Source: Alkalihalobacillus sp. YIM B00296
GTDB lineage: Bacteria; Bacillota; Bacilli; Bacillales; Fictibacillaceae
DNA: 64,000 nt
Direction: 5' to 3'
NCBI RefSeq assembly: GCF_020179385.1
Contig: NZ_JAIBLJ010000008.1
Coordinates: 23,774-87,773 of the forward strand
A program made the position numbers and the translations under genes. Shown piece by piece: positions 8,042 to 17,227 of the stretch (its first letter is position 1; each line of letters opens with the position of its first letter). The notes beneath the pieces are model-generated. The model searched no databases. It was not told the origin of the DNA and saw only the letters and a program-made list of their open reading frames with translations.

Positions 8042-8632
8042 ATGAAAAGAATAGGTTCTGTGATCACAATCATTTCCATTATTATTTTAACGGCTTGCGG
8101 AGAAGAGAAGCTGGAAAAACCGGATGATTTCGATTTCAAGGTCCAATCATTCCACTATACGAACCAGGACGGTAAAACCGTCAGTTTGGAAGATTTGAAA
8201 GGAAAAGTGTGGGTTGCTGATTTTATTTTCACTAGCTGCAAGACTGTTTGTCCTCCGATGACGAATAGCATGGCTGGTCTTCAAAAGAATATTGAAGAAG
8301 CAGGGATTGAAGATATAGAGATCGTATCATTCAGTGTGGACCCTGAGGTCGATACTCCAGAAAAGTTGAAGCAATTCGGTAAAAAACATCATGCTGATTT
8401 TTCCAATTGGCATTTCCTTACAGGTTATGAACAAGGAGATATCGAAGCGTTTGCCGAAGAAAGCTTTAAAGCCGCAGTTCAAAAAACAGCAGCTTCAGAT
8501 CAAGTATCACATGGAACCTCCTTTTACCTTGTTGACCAAAGCGGCACAGTTGTAACGCGGTATAGCGGGACAAACCGTTCGGATAAGGAGGACCTGACAG
8601 TAATCCAGGATATCAAAGCACTTCAACAATAA
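8042..8632 (+). CDS. SCO1/SenC-family copper chaperone lipoprotein
   Basis: The 196-residue lipoprotein has lipobox LTAC (Cys19), a thioredoxin fold, the copper-binding CKTVC (C66, C70) and the third ligand H157 in VSHGTSF. SCO proteins deliver copper to the CuA centre of cytochrome c oxidase on the outer face of the membrane. The ATG at 8042 is 8 bases after AGGAAAGGA; the ATG at 8033 lies inside that site. It is co-directional with the FixH/YtkA-like gene, likely one operon for oxidase assembly. No oxidase subunits lie in the window. Confidence 0.93.
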   Translation: MKRIGSVITIISIIILTACGEEKLEKPDDFDFKVQSFHYTNQDGKTVSLEDLKGKVWVADFIFTSCKTVCPPMTNSMAGLQKNIEEAGIEDIEIVSFSVDPEVDTPEKLKQFGKKHHADFSNWHFLTGYEQGDIEAFAEESFKAAVQKTAASDQVSHGTSFYLVDQSGTVVTRYSGTNRSDKEDLTVIQDIKALQQ

Positions 8633-8650
8633 AGTCAGTATGAGTTCGAG

Positions 8651-9119
8651 TTGTACCAAGTAAGAGAGGAACATGATATCTCTAAAATCAAAGAAGTGAA
8701 TGACCGTGCTTACGGACAGGAAAATGAAGCGAGGCTGAGACGGGATCTGGAACTCATACTTGTTCATTCCAGAGCTGTCATTAGTAGCGGAAACCAGGGA
8801 TGGGGGTCATATATTGTTCAGCCTGATTTCTATTGAAACAACCGATGGAAAAGAATCGGCACTAACACTTGCTCCCATGGCAGTAAGACCAGACTGGCGA
8901 AACAAAGGTGTGGGTTCTTCACTGGTACGTACTGGCCTTGAACGGTGTAAAGCGGCAGGTTATCGTTCGGTCGTTGTTCTCGGACATCCTGGGTTTTATC
9001 CAAGGTTCGGCTTTATCAAGGAGAGCACGAAAGGAATCCATCCGCCATTCGAAGTGTCGGACGACGTTTTCATGGTACATGAGCTTGTTCCAGGTACACG
9101 GAGGACATCGAAGGGATAG
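8651..9119 (+). pseudogene. GNAT acetyltransferase (YhbS-like), frameshifted
   Basis: The first frame (8651 to about 8755) encodes YQVREEHDISKIKEVNDRAY and DEAR-like sequence of a GNAT N-terminus. The second frame, shifted by +1, continues from about 8760 with FIPELSLVAE, GHILFS, LAPMAVRPDWRNKGVGSSLV (acetyl-CoA loop) and GHPGFYPRFGF. The two halves fit the YhbS/COG3153 pattern exactly if one base is removed near CATACTTGTTC at 8754-8764. Either a recent inactivation or a sequence error. A terminator follows at 9143. Confidence 0.8.
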
Positions 9120-9142
9120 TTCAATATCCAGAAGTCTTTTCA

Positions 9143-9173
9143 GTGGTCGAGTAATGGTCAGACCGCTTTTTTG
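9143..9173 (+). terminator. Intrinsic terminator
   Basis: AGTGGTC (9143-9149) pairs with GACCGCT (9162-9168), one wobble, then a run of six T. Confidence 0.65.
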
Positions 9174-9216
9174 TTTTCATGCCGCTTTCCAGTAAATTCG
9201 CGCCATTTTATCGATA

Positions 9217-9279
9217 ATCACGCGGATAATAGGTAAATCACACCAGCTTGGGTAATGATCACACCGAATAGGGTATAAG
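9217..9279. repeat. Tandem phrase repeat, ATCACnC family, period about 21 bp
   Basis: Three units start at 9217, 9237 and 9258 with ATCACGC, ATCACACC and ATCACACC, each followed by a degenerate AATAGGGTA-like tail. The reverse complement (GCGTGAT) matches the units at 27123-27182. The repeat lies in an otherwise empty gap between two decayed genes. Confidence 0.6.
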
Positions 9280-9332
9280 TACTACCATGCAAAAATAAAT
9301 TACTTTATATTGAAGGTATTGAAAGATCGTTC

Positions 9333-9707
9333 ATAGAAATATGCGGACTCATTTCAACGTATGCAGCCTGCTGTTATCCCTCCATCTTTTCAAAGGCAGC
9401 GGGTCTTTCAACAGGATTTTGGCGCAACCAGGATGAAATAGAAGCATTGTTGAAAACCACGGATTTTTCTGCAAATAAGGGAATATATCTTGATTGCGGC
9501 ACATATGAAACGAATGATGAAAAAATCAACGCTGAGTTCTTGAATTCGAATCTGAGAATTAAAAGCATCCTTCAAGACACGGTCTCGAATTTCATCTTCA
9601 AAATCATTGATGGGGAGAGCATGACTACCTTTACTTCCAGAAACGAGTGCCAGATCTTGTTGAATTTTATACTTCATGGCTCGTTAAAAACGACGGCTCA
9701 ATCATAA
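9333..9707 (+). pseudogene. Remnant of an alpha/beta-hydrolase esterase
   Basis: One open frame encodes CGLISTYAACCYPSIFSKAA, then LSTGFW, KTTDFSANKGIYLDCGT and NFIFKIIDGES. This matches the C-terminal half of Fes/IroE-like esterases (GGLxSxYA, FSKAxxxSPxFW, YLDxGTxE). The N-terminal half, start codon and catalytic serine elbow are missing, and the final His region is degraded (MTTFTSRNECQ). The frame is an inactive fragment. Confidence 0.6.
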
Positions 9708-9817
9708 GGCACCGGATACAAGAGGTATGTTCCAATTTTAAACTGCATATATATCATTCAGACAAGTCTACGAGGTTGATGGTCAAATCAATCTCATTTT
9801 TTATACCAAATACCACA

Positions 9818-9832
9818 TTATAATAATTTTAA
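9818..9832 (+). promoter_or_regulatory. PerR box upstream of catalase
   Basis: TTATAATAATTTTAA differs from the PerR consensus TTATAATNATTATAA at one base. It lies 73 bases before the catalase start, just upstream of the likely promoter, which fits peroxide-inducible derepression as known for B. subtilis katA. Confidence 0.7.
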
Positions 9833-9839
9833 AAAGATA

Positions 9840-9867
9840 TTGATTTTTATTTGATAAGTGGTATTAT
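9840..9867 (+). promoter_or_regulatory. Candidate sigma-A promoter of catalase
   Basis: TTGATT (9840-9845) and TATTAT (9862-9867) are separated by 16 bases and lie directly after the PerR box. Confidence 0.45.
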
Positions 9868-9904
9868 TGGTTTGTACACTATTAATAGATGAGGTGATGA
9901 AAGA

Positions 9905-11365
9905 ATGGGTAAGAACAAGAATCATATGACGACAAGCTGGGGTGCACCGGTAGGGGACAACCAGAACTCGATCACCGCTGGCTCCCGTGGACCGACGCTG
10001 ATCCAGGATGTACACCTCCTTGAAAAATTAGCTCACTTCAATCGTGAACGTGTCCCAGAACGTGTCGTACACGCAAAAGGTGCAGGTGCACATGGATACC
10101 TAGAGGTAACGAATGACATGAGTAAATACACTAAAGCGAACTTCTTATCAGAGGTGGGCAAAAAGACGCCACTTTTCGTACGTTTTTCTACCGTTGCCGG
10201 TGAGAATGGTTCTGCAGATTCAGTACGTGATCCTCGTGGTTTCGCAGTCAAATTTTATACAGAAGAAGGAAACTATGATCTCGTGGGAAACAACACACCG
10301 GTCTTTTTCATACGTGATGCGATCAAGTTTCCGGACTTCATCCATACACAAAAGCGTCATCCGAAGACGCACTTGAAGAATCCGAATGCGGTTTGGGATT
10401 TCTGGTCATTGTCTCCGGAATCCTTGCATCAGGTCACGATCCTGATGTCCGACCGTGGCATTCCGGCAACCTACCGTCATATGCACGGATTCGGAAGCCA
10501 CACATTCAAATGGGTCAATGCAGATGGTGACGCTGTCTGGGTGAAATACCACTTCAAGACACAGCAAGGCATCAAGAACCTGACAGAAGAAGTCGGTACG
10601 AAGATTGCAGGGGAAAATCCTGATTACCACACAGAGGATCTTTTCAATGCGATTGAAAATGGAGATTATCCAGAATGGAAGCTCTATGTACAGATCATGC
10701 CCCTTAAGGATGCGGACTCATATCGTTGGGATCCTTTCGATGTTACGAAGGTCTGGTCACAAAAAGATTATCCATTGATCGAAGTCGGAAAGATGGTCCT
10801 GAACAAAAATCCTGAAAACTATTTTGCAGAGGTGGAACAAGCGACCTTCTCACCAGGCACACTTGTACCAGGTATCGATGTTTCCCCTGATAAAATGCTC
10901 CAAGGTCGACTGTTCGCATACTCTGATGCCCACCGTTACAGAGTTGGCGCCAATCATAATACGCTTCCGATCAACAGACCACGAAACGAAGTGAAAAACT
11001 ATCAACGTGATGGACAAATGCGATTCGATGATAATGGGAGAGGTTCTGTGTATTACGAACCGAATAGCCATGGCGGTCCGAGTGAATCTCCTGAAAACAA
11101 GCAAGCAGCATACCCAGTATCCGGCGTGGCTGAAAGTGTCCCATATGACCATGACGACCACTACACACAAACGGGAGATCTTTACCGCTTGATGGATGAG
11201 GGTGAGCGCGAACGACTCGTTAAAAATATCGTCGGTGCGATGTCAGGTGTTGAATCGGATGACGTCAAACTCAGACAAATCCAGCACTTCTATAAAGCAG
11301 ATCCAGAGTATGGTAAAAGAGTCGCAAAAGGTCTTGGATTGTCTGTACCGCAAGAAGTGAAATGA
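9905..11365 (+). CDS. katA: Vegetative catalase (clade 3, haem type)
   Basis: The 486-residue enzyme converts hydrogen peroxide to water and oxygen. Catalytic H56 lies in [12 protein letters not shown], the active-site Asn in [18 protein letters not shown] (about 129-130), and the proximal haem ligand Y339 in [12 protein letters not shown]. Length matches small-subunit clade 3 catalases. The start follows GAGGTGATGAAAG. An upstream PerR box predicts induction by peroxide. It is monocistronic, ending at a strong terminator. Confidence 0.97.
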   Translation: MGKNKNHMTTSWGAPVGDNQNSITAGSRGPTLIQDVHLLEKLAHFNRERVPERVVHAKGAGAHGYLEVTNDMSKYTKANFLSEVGKKTPLFVRFSTVAGENGSADSVRDPRGFAVKFYTEEGNYDLVGNNTPVFFIRDAIKFPDFIHTQKRHPKTHLKNPNAVWDFWSLSPESLHQVTILMSDRGIPATYRHMHGFGSHTFKWVNADGDAVWVKYHFKTQQGIKNLTEEVGTKIAGENPDYHTEDLFNAIENGDYPEWKLYVQIMPLKDADSYRWDPFDVTKVWSQKDYPLIEVGKMVLNKNPENYFAEVEQATFSPGTLVPGIDVSPDKMLQGRLFAYSDAHRYRVGANHNTLPINRPRNEVKNYQRDGQMRFDDNGRGSVYYEPNSHGGPSESPENKQAAYPVSGVAESVPYDHDDHYTQTGDLYRLMDEGERERLVKNIVGAMSGVESDDVKLRQIQHFYKADPEYGKRVAKGLGLSVPQEVK

Positions 11366-11375
11366 ATAGTTAAGA

Positions 11376-11409
11376 AAGAAGGATGACAAGGATGTCGTCC
11401 TTCTTTTTT
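11376..11409 (+). terminator. Terminator of katA
   Basis: AAGAAGGATGAC and GTCGTCCTTCTT pair with one internal mismatch and are followed by a T-run. Confidence 0.85.
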
Positions 11410-11440
11410 GGTGTATTGGAAATGGGAGCACTCTACGGAT

Positions 11441-11521
11441 ATATCGTAGCAGATTTGAATTTTATCGGTGCAAACTCAAAATTTAACGGTGCAAACTCAA
11501 ATTATATCGTTAATTTCTGAA
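11441..11521. repeat. Tandem 21-bp phrase repeat, CGGTGCAAACTC family
   Basis: About four units of 20-21 bp: a degraded one at 11441, TATCGGTGCAAACTCAAAA (from 11463), TAACGGTGCAAACTCAAAT (from 11484), then a decaying unit. The same family occurs at 13451-13622 and 35473-35590. It fills the gap between convergent genes. Confidence 0.75.
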
Positions 11522-11529
11522 TTCTAGCC

Positions 11530-13023
11530 TCATTTTACGTCCTCAAACTCGACTGGATTGTTCCTTAGCCATTGATTAAAGTAGGTTTCCGTTTGAGGAC
11601 CTACAACTTTTCGGAAGGAATCGAGCAAATCATCTTTTGTTGCAAATGTGAATCGATTGTTCCCATAATAATGGGCGAGGGCTTCATTCATTTTCTTGAC
11701 CCCGATTTCCTCTTCCAATTTGTTGAACATTTGCGAACCAACTCCGTAAACGAGCGCTGCATAAAGTTCATCATTCGGAAATCCAGATGTCGGAGTAGAA
11801 ATCGATTGGCCATTTTTGGAGAGTTCGGGCAGTTGCTCTGTTATTTCCTGATACCGTCCAGAATGGTAGGAAGCCAATTCAGGATAATGTTCTTTTAAAA
11901 ACTGCAGGGTCGAGTAGTTCGTCAAGCTTTCATCCAGCCAAGGCTCCTCGATTGGATGGTTCCCAACGACCGCATACCACCATTGATGGGCGATTTCATG
12001 TACGATGGTCGAGATAAAATAACTTTCCCCAGAATTGTAATGGTTGCTGTTGACGACAGTCATACCTGGATATTCCATACCAGTGAACGTCTTCGGACCT
12101 GGTACGATATCAAATTCATCATAAGGATTTTCCCCGAATGCCTGATTAAAATGTTCAAAAGCATTTTTAGCAGCTGAATGATAGATTTCATAGCTTTCCT
12201 CAGAGTCAGGCGTGTACCAGCTTCGGAGTGTGATCCCATCAACCTCTTCGCTTTTGACCCTATACTTAGGATCCATTACACACATTGCAAACTCCCTGAC
12301 CTTTTCAGCTTCGAATTCATATGTCTTTTTCGTTTCATATTCGATCGGCGCTGATTTTTCAATACCTGTTGTTGCAATGTGATATTCTTTTGGAACCGTA
12401 ACACTGACAAAATAATCAGCAGGCTCATTGTAGCCTGGGTCCCCGATTGGTTGGAATTCATTCATATACCAACCGTCCTTTTCGTAGACGGTTCTTGTCG
12501 GTAGCCAATTCGCAAAAAAGATGTTGTCTTCCGTATAAGAAAAGGTTCCCTCATTAAAGGGTACGTTAATATCAAATTCCATCGTCAATTCGATCGTTTC
12601 ATTTTCTTCCCAATTGTCTATCGGAATCTCCAGCATTGTATCGTTAAACTTGAAATCAGTAACAGCTCCATCTACAGTGATCTTTGTAAAGCCTAACCCA
12701 CCTGGTTCGGGATGGGGTCCCAAGAAATCCCGCCAGGCTTCACTTGTAAGTTTGTCGAGATCACTGAATTTATTCGCAAGCACCTGGAAATAAATCTTAT
12801 CTTGCTTCCTGCCTGTATCGTTCTTCGTAAATATTTTCATGTACGCTTTTGCTGTTTTCTTGTCTGGATATACTTCTACATCCACCTTATAAACCGTATT
12901 AACATCTTCTAATTTAGGGTTTGAACTAAAAGTCTGAAGGAAATCTGTCTCATCATGAAAGAAATACAGCACAACCCCTAAAAGAAGCAGGAAGGTAACG
13001 CCGAACCATAGGATCGTTTTCAT
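11530..13023 (-). CDS. Membrane-anchored M1-family zinc metallopeptidase
   Basis: The 497-residue protein has an N-terminal membrane anchor (residues about 4-23) and an extracellular beta-rich domain followed by the gluzincin catalytic domain: HEIAHQWW with the third zinc ligand Glu in WLDESLTNY, and the substrate-binding GMEYPGM in place of GAMEN. The M1 family cleaves N-terminal residues from peptides. I chose the second Met (13021-13023) because GGGGGA precedes it; the upstream ATG has no ribosome site. It is a stand-alone gene. Confidence 0.88.
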   Translation of the reverse strand: MKTILWFGVTFLLLLGVVLYFFHDETDFLQTFSSNPKLEDVNTVYKVDVEVYPDKKTAKAYMKIFTKNDTGRKQDKIYFQVLANKFSDLDKLTSEAWRDFLGPHPEPGGLGFTKITVDGAVTDFKFNDTMLEIPIDNWEENETIELTMEFDINVPFNEGTFSYTEDNIFFANWLPTRTVYEKDGWYMNEFQPIGDPGYNEPADYFVSVTVPKEYHIATTGIEKSAPIEYETKKTYEFEAEKVREFAMCVMDPKYRVKSEEVDGITLRSWYTPDSEESYEIYHSAAKNAFEHFNQAFGENPYDEFDIVPGPKTFTGMEYPGMTVVNSNHYNSGESYFISTIVHEIAHQWWYAVVGNHPIEEPWLDESLTNYSTLQFLKEHYPELASYHSGRYQEITEQLPELSKNGQSISTPTSGFPNDELYAALVYGVGSQMFNKLEEEIGVKKMNEALAHYYGNNRFTFATKDDLLDSFRKVVGPQTETYFNQWLRNNPVEFEDVK

Positions 13024-13120
13024 ACAGTCCCCCATTTTTTCTATTTTTCTATAGTATAGTTTTCAACAACTAACAGATATTACCTCTTTAAGATCAACTT
13101 CAAATCTTTTAATTTTTGCT

Positions 13121-13337
13121 AAAGGCTTTGTTAAATAAAATTCGCGACACTCCAGCGGGAAAGCGAGCCAAGCGAGACCCCGCCGCGATTTAAGGATCTT
13201 CGACTAACAACCACCACGTCTTGTGGTGAACGTCGAAGCCAGCACATCCTGTGCAAGTGAGCGAGGAGGCTTGTGGATCGCCCGTGGAAAGGGAGTGAAT
13301 TTTGCATATATCAACAATAAACTTTAACAGAGCCTTG
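13121..13337. repeat. MITE-like element with nested terminal inverted repeats
   Basis: Outer arms AAGGCTTTGTTAAA (13122-13135) and TTTAACAGAGCCTT (13323-13336) are near-perfect inverted repeats. Inner arms AAAATTC...CACTCC (13137-13152) and GGGAGTGAATTTT (13291-13303) pair too. The core (ACGTCGAAGCCAGCAC, CCTGTGCAAGTGAG, GAGGAGGCTTG, CGCCCGT) recurs at 30551-30695. No ORF is inside. It could be a non-autonomous mobile element or a structured boundary repeat. Confidence 0.65.
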
Positions 13338-13450
13338 CTAAAAAAGTTGAGGAGGAGAATACCCTGGACAATAGGGGGGCTCTACGGTAGGTGTTCGATA
13401 CGAGCAAAGTTTTGAGATAAGAACGGTACCTGGCCGATCTTTTCTTTTTG

Positions 13451-13622
13451 AGTAATATCGGGTGGTGCAATTATCAAGATTTTGGTGCAAAAAACTAATG
13501 ATCGATGCAATTATTTATGTACTCTTGTAATAATTTTTAAAACGGGTGCAATTATTTTCGATTTTCGTGCAATAAATTTTAAAATGATGCAATTGTTCTT
13601 GATTTCGGTGCCATTGCGTAAA
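13451..13622. repeat. Degenerate tandem phrase repeat, GGTGCAA family
   Basis: Eight units of roughly 17-25 bp, each containing a variant of GGTGCAAT(T/A)AT followed by an AT-rich tail, run head to tail. They belong to the family of 11441-11521 but have diverged more. The rest of this 700-base gap holds the MITE-like element and no supported gene. Confidence 0.65.
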
Positions 13623-13737
13623 TATTCCCACTTTTTCCTAAAATTAATTCCCTAAAAATCAAATTTTGCAAGGATTAGGGGCGTTTTTATAGAATTATAG
13701 AGGGTGGTTCAGAAGAGTAGAGTGGAGTGGCCAACTA

Positions 13738-14439
13738 ATGTCAAGAGAAACGATCCATACGACTGAAGATGTTATGAGAATGCTTGATTCGATGCTCAGA
13801 GATGAAGCACAATTCTGGGATTCCTTCTACGAAGACAGGGAGAAGGGGGTTCCATTCTTTGTGAATGTTCCTGACGAAAATTTGGTTGAGTATTTTGAAA
13901 AGGGTCACCTCAAAGCTGGGCGAGTTCTTGAACTGGGGTGCGGGCCGGGACGGAATGCAATCTTTTTTGCAGATATGGGATGTCAGGTCGAAGCGATCGA
14001 TCTTTCCGAAACAGCTCTCCAGTGGGCAAAGGAACGAGCAAAGGAAAAACAGGCAGACATTCGTTTTACAAAAGGGAGTCTCTACGATCTTGCGGCTGAA
14101 GCAGGTACGTATGACATCATTTATGATTCCGGATGCTTCCATCATATCCCGCCGCACCGCCGAATCAGTTTTCTTCAGCTTATTCAAAAAGCGCTGAAAC
14201 CTGGCGGTAAATTCGCGATCACTTGTTTTTCTGCAGGAGATATGGGTGCAGAGATTTCAGATTGGGAAGTGTACCGTCAACAAAGTATGAAAGGCGGTCT
14301 CGGATATACAGAGGAAAAGTTAAAAGAGGTGTTCCGTGACTTCGATGTGATTGATTTCCGTAAAATGAAGAAGATCGAACAGCCGGCTGATTCATTCGGG
14401 GCACCGTTTCTTTGGACAGGCCTTTTCCAAAAGAACTAG
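13738..14439 (+). CDS. Class I SAM-dependent methyltransferase
   Basis: The 233-residue protein has motif I VLELGCGPGRNAIFFA (about 63-78), the acidic ribose contact AIDLS (about 88), a KGSLYDL segment, and YDIIYDSGCFHHIPPHRR typical of TehB-like or thiopurine-type methyltransferases. The substrate is unknown. It lies 15 bases before a GNAT acetyltransferase, so the two may be co-transcribed. The start ATG 13738 is preceded by a weak AGTGGAG-like site. Confidence 0.85.
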   Translation: MSRETIHTTEDVMRMLDSMLRDEAQFWDSFYEDREKGVPFFVNVPDENLVEYFEKGHLKAGRVLELGCGPGRNAIFFADMGCQVEAIDLSETALQWAKERAKEKQADIRFTKGSLYDLAAEAGTYDIIYDSGCFHHIPPHRRISFLQLIQKALKPGGKFAITCFSAGDMGAEISDWEVYRQQSMKGGLGYTEEKLKEVFRDFDVIDFRKMKKIEQPADSFGAPFLWTGLFQKN

Positions 14440-14454
14440 AAGAGGAGAATGGCG

Positions 14455-14952
14455 ATGAATATAAGATTAATAGAAGAACCAGATGCGGAAGCCTTTTTGA
14501 ATCTGCAGCAACAACTGGATAACGAAACGGAGTTCATGATGTACGAACCTGGTGAGCGGGACATGGATTTGGAATACCGGAAAAAGAGTGTCAAACAATA
14601 TATCGAGGATCCGGGAACTGCTGTCTGGGTCCTCGAAAACGAAAGTCGGCTTGTCGGTTTCCTCGGTGCTTTCGGAAACAAACCGAGACGGATCCAGCAT
14701 AGAGTGTATCTTGTCATCGGTATCCTCCAAGAGGCGGCTGGCCAAGGCTATGGAACGAAGCTTTTCGAGAAGCTCGACAACTGGGCGAAAGACAATGGTA
14801 TCCACCGGCTTGAGCTGACCGTCATGGCCCATAACGAAGCAGGGATCGCATTGTATAAAAAAATGGGGTTTGAGGTGGAAGGAACGAAGCGCGATTCGAT
14901 ACTCGTCAAAGGAAAATATGTTGATGAATTTTATATGGCAAAATTGATGTAA
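14455..14952 (+). CDS. GNAT-family N-acetyltransferase
   Basis: The 165-residue protein has a single GNAT fold with acetyl-CoA binding loop QEAAGQGYGTKLF (about 98-110), ELTVMAHNEAGIALYKKMGF (motif B) and a C-terminal YVDEFYMAKLM. The ATG at 14455 is spaced well from GAGGAG; the ATG at 14449 lies too close. It is probably co-transcribed with the methyltransferase. Substrate unknown. Confidence 0.88.
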   Translation: MNIRLIEEPDAEAFLNLQQQLDNETEFMMYEPGERDMDLEYRKKSVKQYIEDPGTAVWVLENESRLVGFLGAFGNKPRRIQHRVYLVIGILQEAAGQGYGTKLFEKLDNWAKDNGIHRLELTVMAHNEAGIALYKKMGFEVEGTKRDSILVKGKYVDEFYMAKLM

Positions 14953-15012
14953 GAGGTGTAAAAACGTTTGATCCTCATTTAAATGCTGACGAGAGTAAGT
15001 TAGGGGGACACT

Positions 15013-15509
15013 ATGATTAGTTGTACTTGTTGTCCTATTTTTGGGAATAGGCATCTATACGTTTTCCCAGATGACGGAGCCGACGGTTGAGGCCGTGGTT
15101 TCATAAAACCATAACCGAAAGTGATTATGGACGTTCTAATGATTCTTTTGAACTTGTAGAGGTTCCTGATTCAACCTATTATCTAGCTATCTACAATAAA
15201 CCGAATCAAATCCTGGTGCTTGAGTCAAAAGACTTGTGGGGTAGGTACAACGCGTTGGTCGACTCAGGCATGAACCTTTATGAACATACAAAAAAAGGTA
15301 GTCATCATTTTATGAATGATAAACTCAAATACGGAATAGTCGAGATCCCTGATGGAAAAACAGCCTCCATAGAGGGCGAACCGGTTTCCATACTTGTTCT
15401 TGGTGGTTACTTCGCGGAAACGAAATTTCATCTTGATTATAAGGATCTTTATTTCTATCATTTAGAGACACCAAAGGAAATCAAGCAGGGGCTTTTGAAA
15501 CCATTATAG
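15013..15509 (+). pseudogene. Membrane-anchored hypothetical protein with disrupted N-terminus
   Basis: An ATG at 15013 follows a strong AGGGGGA site, but its frame soon leaves protein-like sequence. The next frame reads VVLVVLFLGIGIYTFSQ, a clear membrane anchor, then TEPTVEAVVS and a stop. The third frame (from 15087) carries the main domain: WFHKTITESDYG, ELVEVPDSTYYLAIYNKPNQ, LGGYFAETKFHLDYKDLYFY. Two single-base shifts would restore one anchored protein of about 165 residues. I do not recognise the domain. Confidence 0.5.
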
Positions 15510-15598
15510 AGGTTCAATGAGGAAAGGTGAAAGGTAAAGAAGGAATGGACCTCCAATTATCGAAATGAGTAGTTGAAAAAAAGGAAGGAGTTGAAGGA

Positions 15599-16732
15599 AT
15601 GAGAGATGAAAGGCTCGTTCGATTAGCCAATACGTTAGTCAACCATTCACTTGAATTGAAAAAAGATCAAGTGGTATTGATCACCGGCAGTATTGTCGCT
15701 AAACCATTGATGAAGGAAATCATCCGTGAGGTATACAAAGTTGGAGGCAAGCCATTTATCGAGTTACAGGATGATGAATTGAATGTAGAAATTGCAAAAT
15801 CATCAACTGAGTCCTCCATCCAAATTTCAAAAGGCTGGCTGGAGAAGAAAATTGAAGACATCGACGCATTGATACATATACGTGCAGTGGATAATGATGC
15901 AGAACTGTCGGAAGTCCCGACGGATATCATGCAGCTTAACGGGAAGGTGATGAAGCCTGTCTACGATGTTTTGACGAATCAGCGCAATTGGGTACTGCTC
16001 GATTATCCGACTTCTGCTGCTGCACAAAAAGCAAAAATGGGCTCAGAACGCTTTGAAGATTATGTGTTCGAAGTGTGCGGAATCGACTACGAACTGTTAG
16101 CTGACAGGCAAAAAGCGCTTCAAGATCTGATGGAGCGTACAGAAAAAGTACGGATCGTCGCTCCTAATACAGATCTTACTTTTTCAATCAAGGATATTTC
16201 AATCGTTGCAAGCCATGGGAAGCGGAACATCCCAGACGGGGAAATTTTCACGGCACCAGTGAAGGACAGTGTCAATGGAACAATCACTTATAACACACCA
16301 TGCCCGTACCGAGGAGTCACTTTCAATAATGTATCGTTGACTTTTAAAGATGGAAAAATTGTTGACGCATCCTCAGACAATACGGAAAAACTGAATGAAA
16401 CCCTGGATTCTGATGAAGGTGCACGTTATATCGGGGAGTTCGCGATCGGATTGAATCCGTTGATCGACACCCCTGTTGGCAATATCCTATTTGATGAAAA
16501 AATCAATGGTAGCATCCACTTTACGCCTGGCTCAGCCTATGAATCTGCCGATAATGGAAACCGTTCGATGGTTCACTGGGATATGGTGTTAATTTTGAGA
16601 AATGAATTCGGGGGAGGCGAGCTGTATTTCGATGACCAGTTGGTCCAAAAGGACGGTCTGTTTGTATTGGATGAACTGAAACCGTTAAATCCGGAGCAAT
16701 TATTAGAAAAAGAGGAGAACGTGCACGTCTAA
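15599..16732 (+). CDS. M29-family aminopeptidase (AmpS/PepS type)
   Basis: The 377-residue thermophilic-aminopeptidase-family enzyme removes N-terminal residues from peptides using two metal ions. Metal and catalytic residues are all visible: E215 (DGEIFTAP), E280 (YIGEFAIG), H307 (SIHFTPG), Y314, H326 and D328 (VHWDM). Length is slightly below the usual 405-413 but covers both domains. The start follows AAGGAAGGAG. It is a single gene, with a tandem hairpin repeat and terminator downstream. Confidence 0.93.
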   Translation: MRDERLVRLANTLVNHSLELKKDQVVLITGSIVAKPLMKEIIREVYKVGGKPFIELQDDELNVEIAKSSTESSIQISKGWLEKKIEDIDALIHIRAVDNDAELSEVPTDIMQLNGKVMKPVYDVLTNQRNWVLLDYPTSAAAQKAKMGSERFEDYVFEVCGIDYELLADRQKALQDLMERTEKVRIVAPNTDLTFSIKDISIVASHGKRNIPDGEIFTAPVKDSVNGTITYNTPCPYRGVTFNNVSLTFKDGKIVDASSDNTEKLNETLDSDEGARYIGEFAIGLNPLIDTPVGNILFDEKINGSIHFTPGSAYESADNGNRSMVHWDMVLILRNEFGGGELYFDDQLVQKDGLFVLDELKPLNPEQLLEKEENVHV

Positions 16733-16756
16733 AACTGAAAATAAACACTTTATACG

Positions 16757-16835
16757 GACATTCGAGCACGAAAAACCAGATGAAAGTGCTCTATACGACA
16801 TTCGAGCACGAAAAACCAGTTGAAAGTGCTCTATA
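16757..16835. repeat. Two 40-bp direct repeats, each a hairpin
   Basis: The unit GACATTCGAGCACGAAAAAC + CAGnTGAAAGTGCTCTATA occurs at 16757-16795 and 16797-16835 with a period of 40 bp and one or two differences. In each unit GAGCAC pairs with GTGCTC around a 16-base loop. They sit between the aminopeptidase stop and its terminator. Confidence 0.8.
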
Positions 16836-16849
16836 GTTGAATAAAGCGA

Positions 16850-16890
16850 GCAGGCCTATTGAAATGATCTTCGATAAGCCTGTTTTTTTT
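16850..16890 (+). terminator. Terminator downstream of M29 aminopeptidase
   Basis: CAGGC and TATTGAA pair with TTCGATA and GCCTG around ATGATC, followed by eight T. The 330 bases after it up to the coat gene hold no supported gene. Confidence 0.85.
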
Positions 16891-17153
16891 GTGCGGTAAA
16901 GTACACCATATGTACGGACACACGTATTCATAACCGCGTATGCCCAGAACCCGGTCTACTTTACTTGAGGGGCTTTAGATCGTTTTTAGGTAGATATTGT
17001 GCCAACATATCTGCCTAACAAAATCCGTCTAATTGATAGACTACTATCTTACTTTCCTCTCCTGAAAAAGGCGGAATCCCCATATTACCTCCCTTATAAG
17101 GCGAACCCTTCTCTAGCAAACAACCATTTTTTCATAATTAGACGGACAACCAT

Positions 17154-17181
17154 ACCGTATATTATCCCATTACATATAATG
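17154..17181 (+). promoter_or_regulatory. Possible sigma-K promoter of the coat gene
   Basis: AC at 17154-17155 and CATATAATG at 17173-17181 are 17 bases apart. The sigma-K consensus is AC-N16/17-CATAnnnTA, so only the last base fails. It lies about 45 bases before the start of a coat gene expected to be made late in the mother cell. Confidence 0.35.
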
Positions 17182-17227
17182 CAAGGACAAGCGAGGTCAA
17201 AACCAAAATTTTAGGAGGAAAATACGT

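Noticed and set aside
11441..11521. CRISPR array
   Set aside because: The units are degenerate and directly abutting, with no conserved repeat/unique spacer alternation and no cas genes in the window.
16999..17214. 71-codon frame before the coat gene
   Set aside because: No ribosome site and unusual composition; it overlaps the likely coat promoter.
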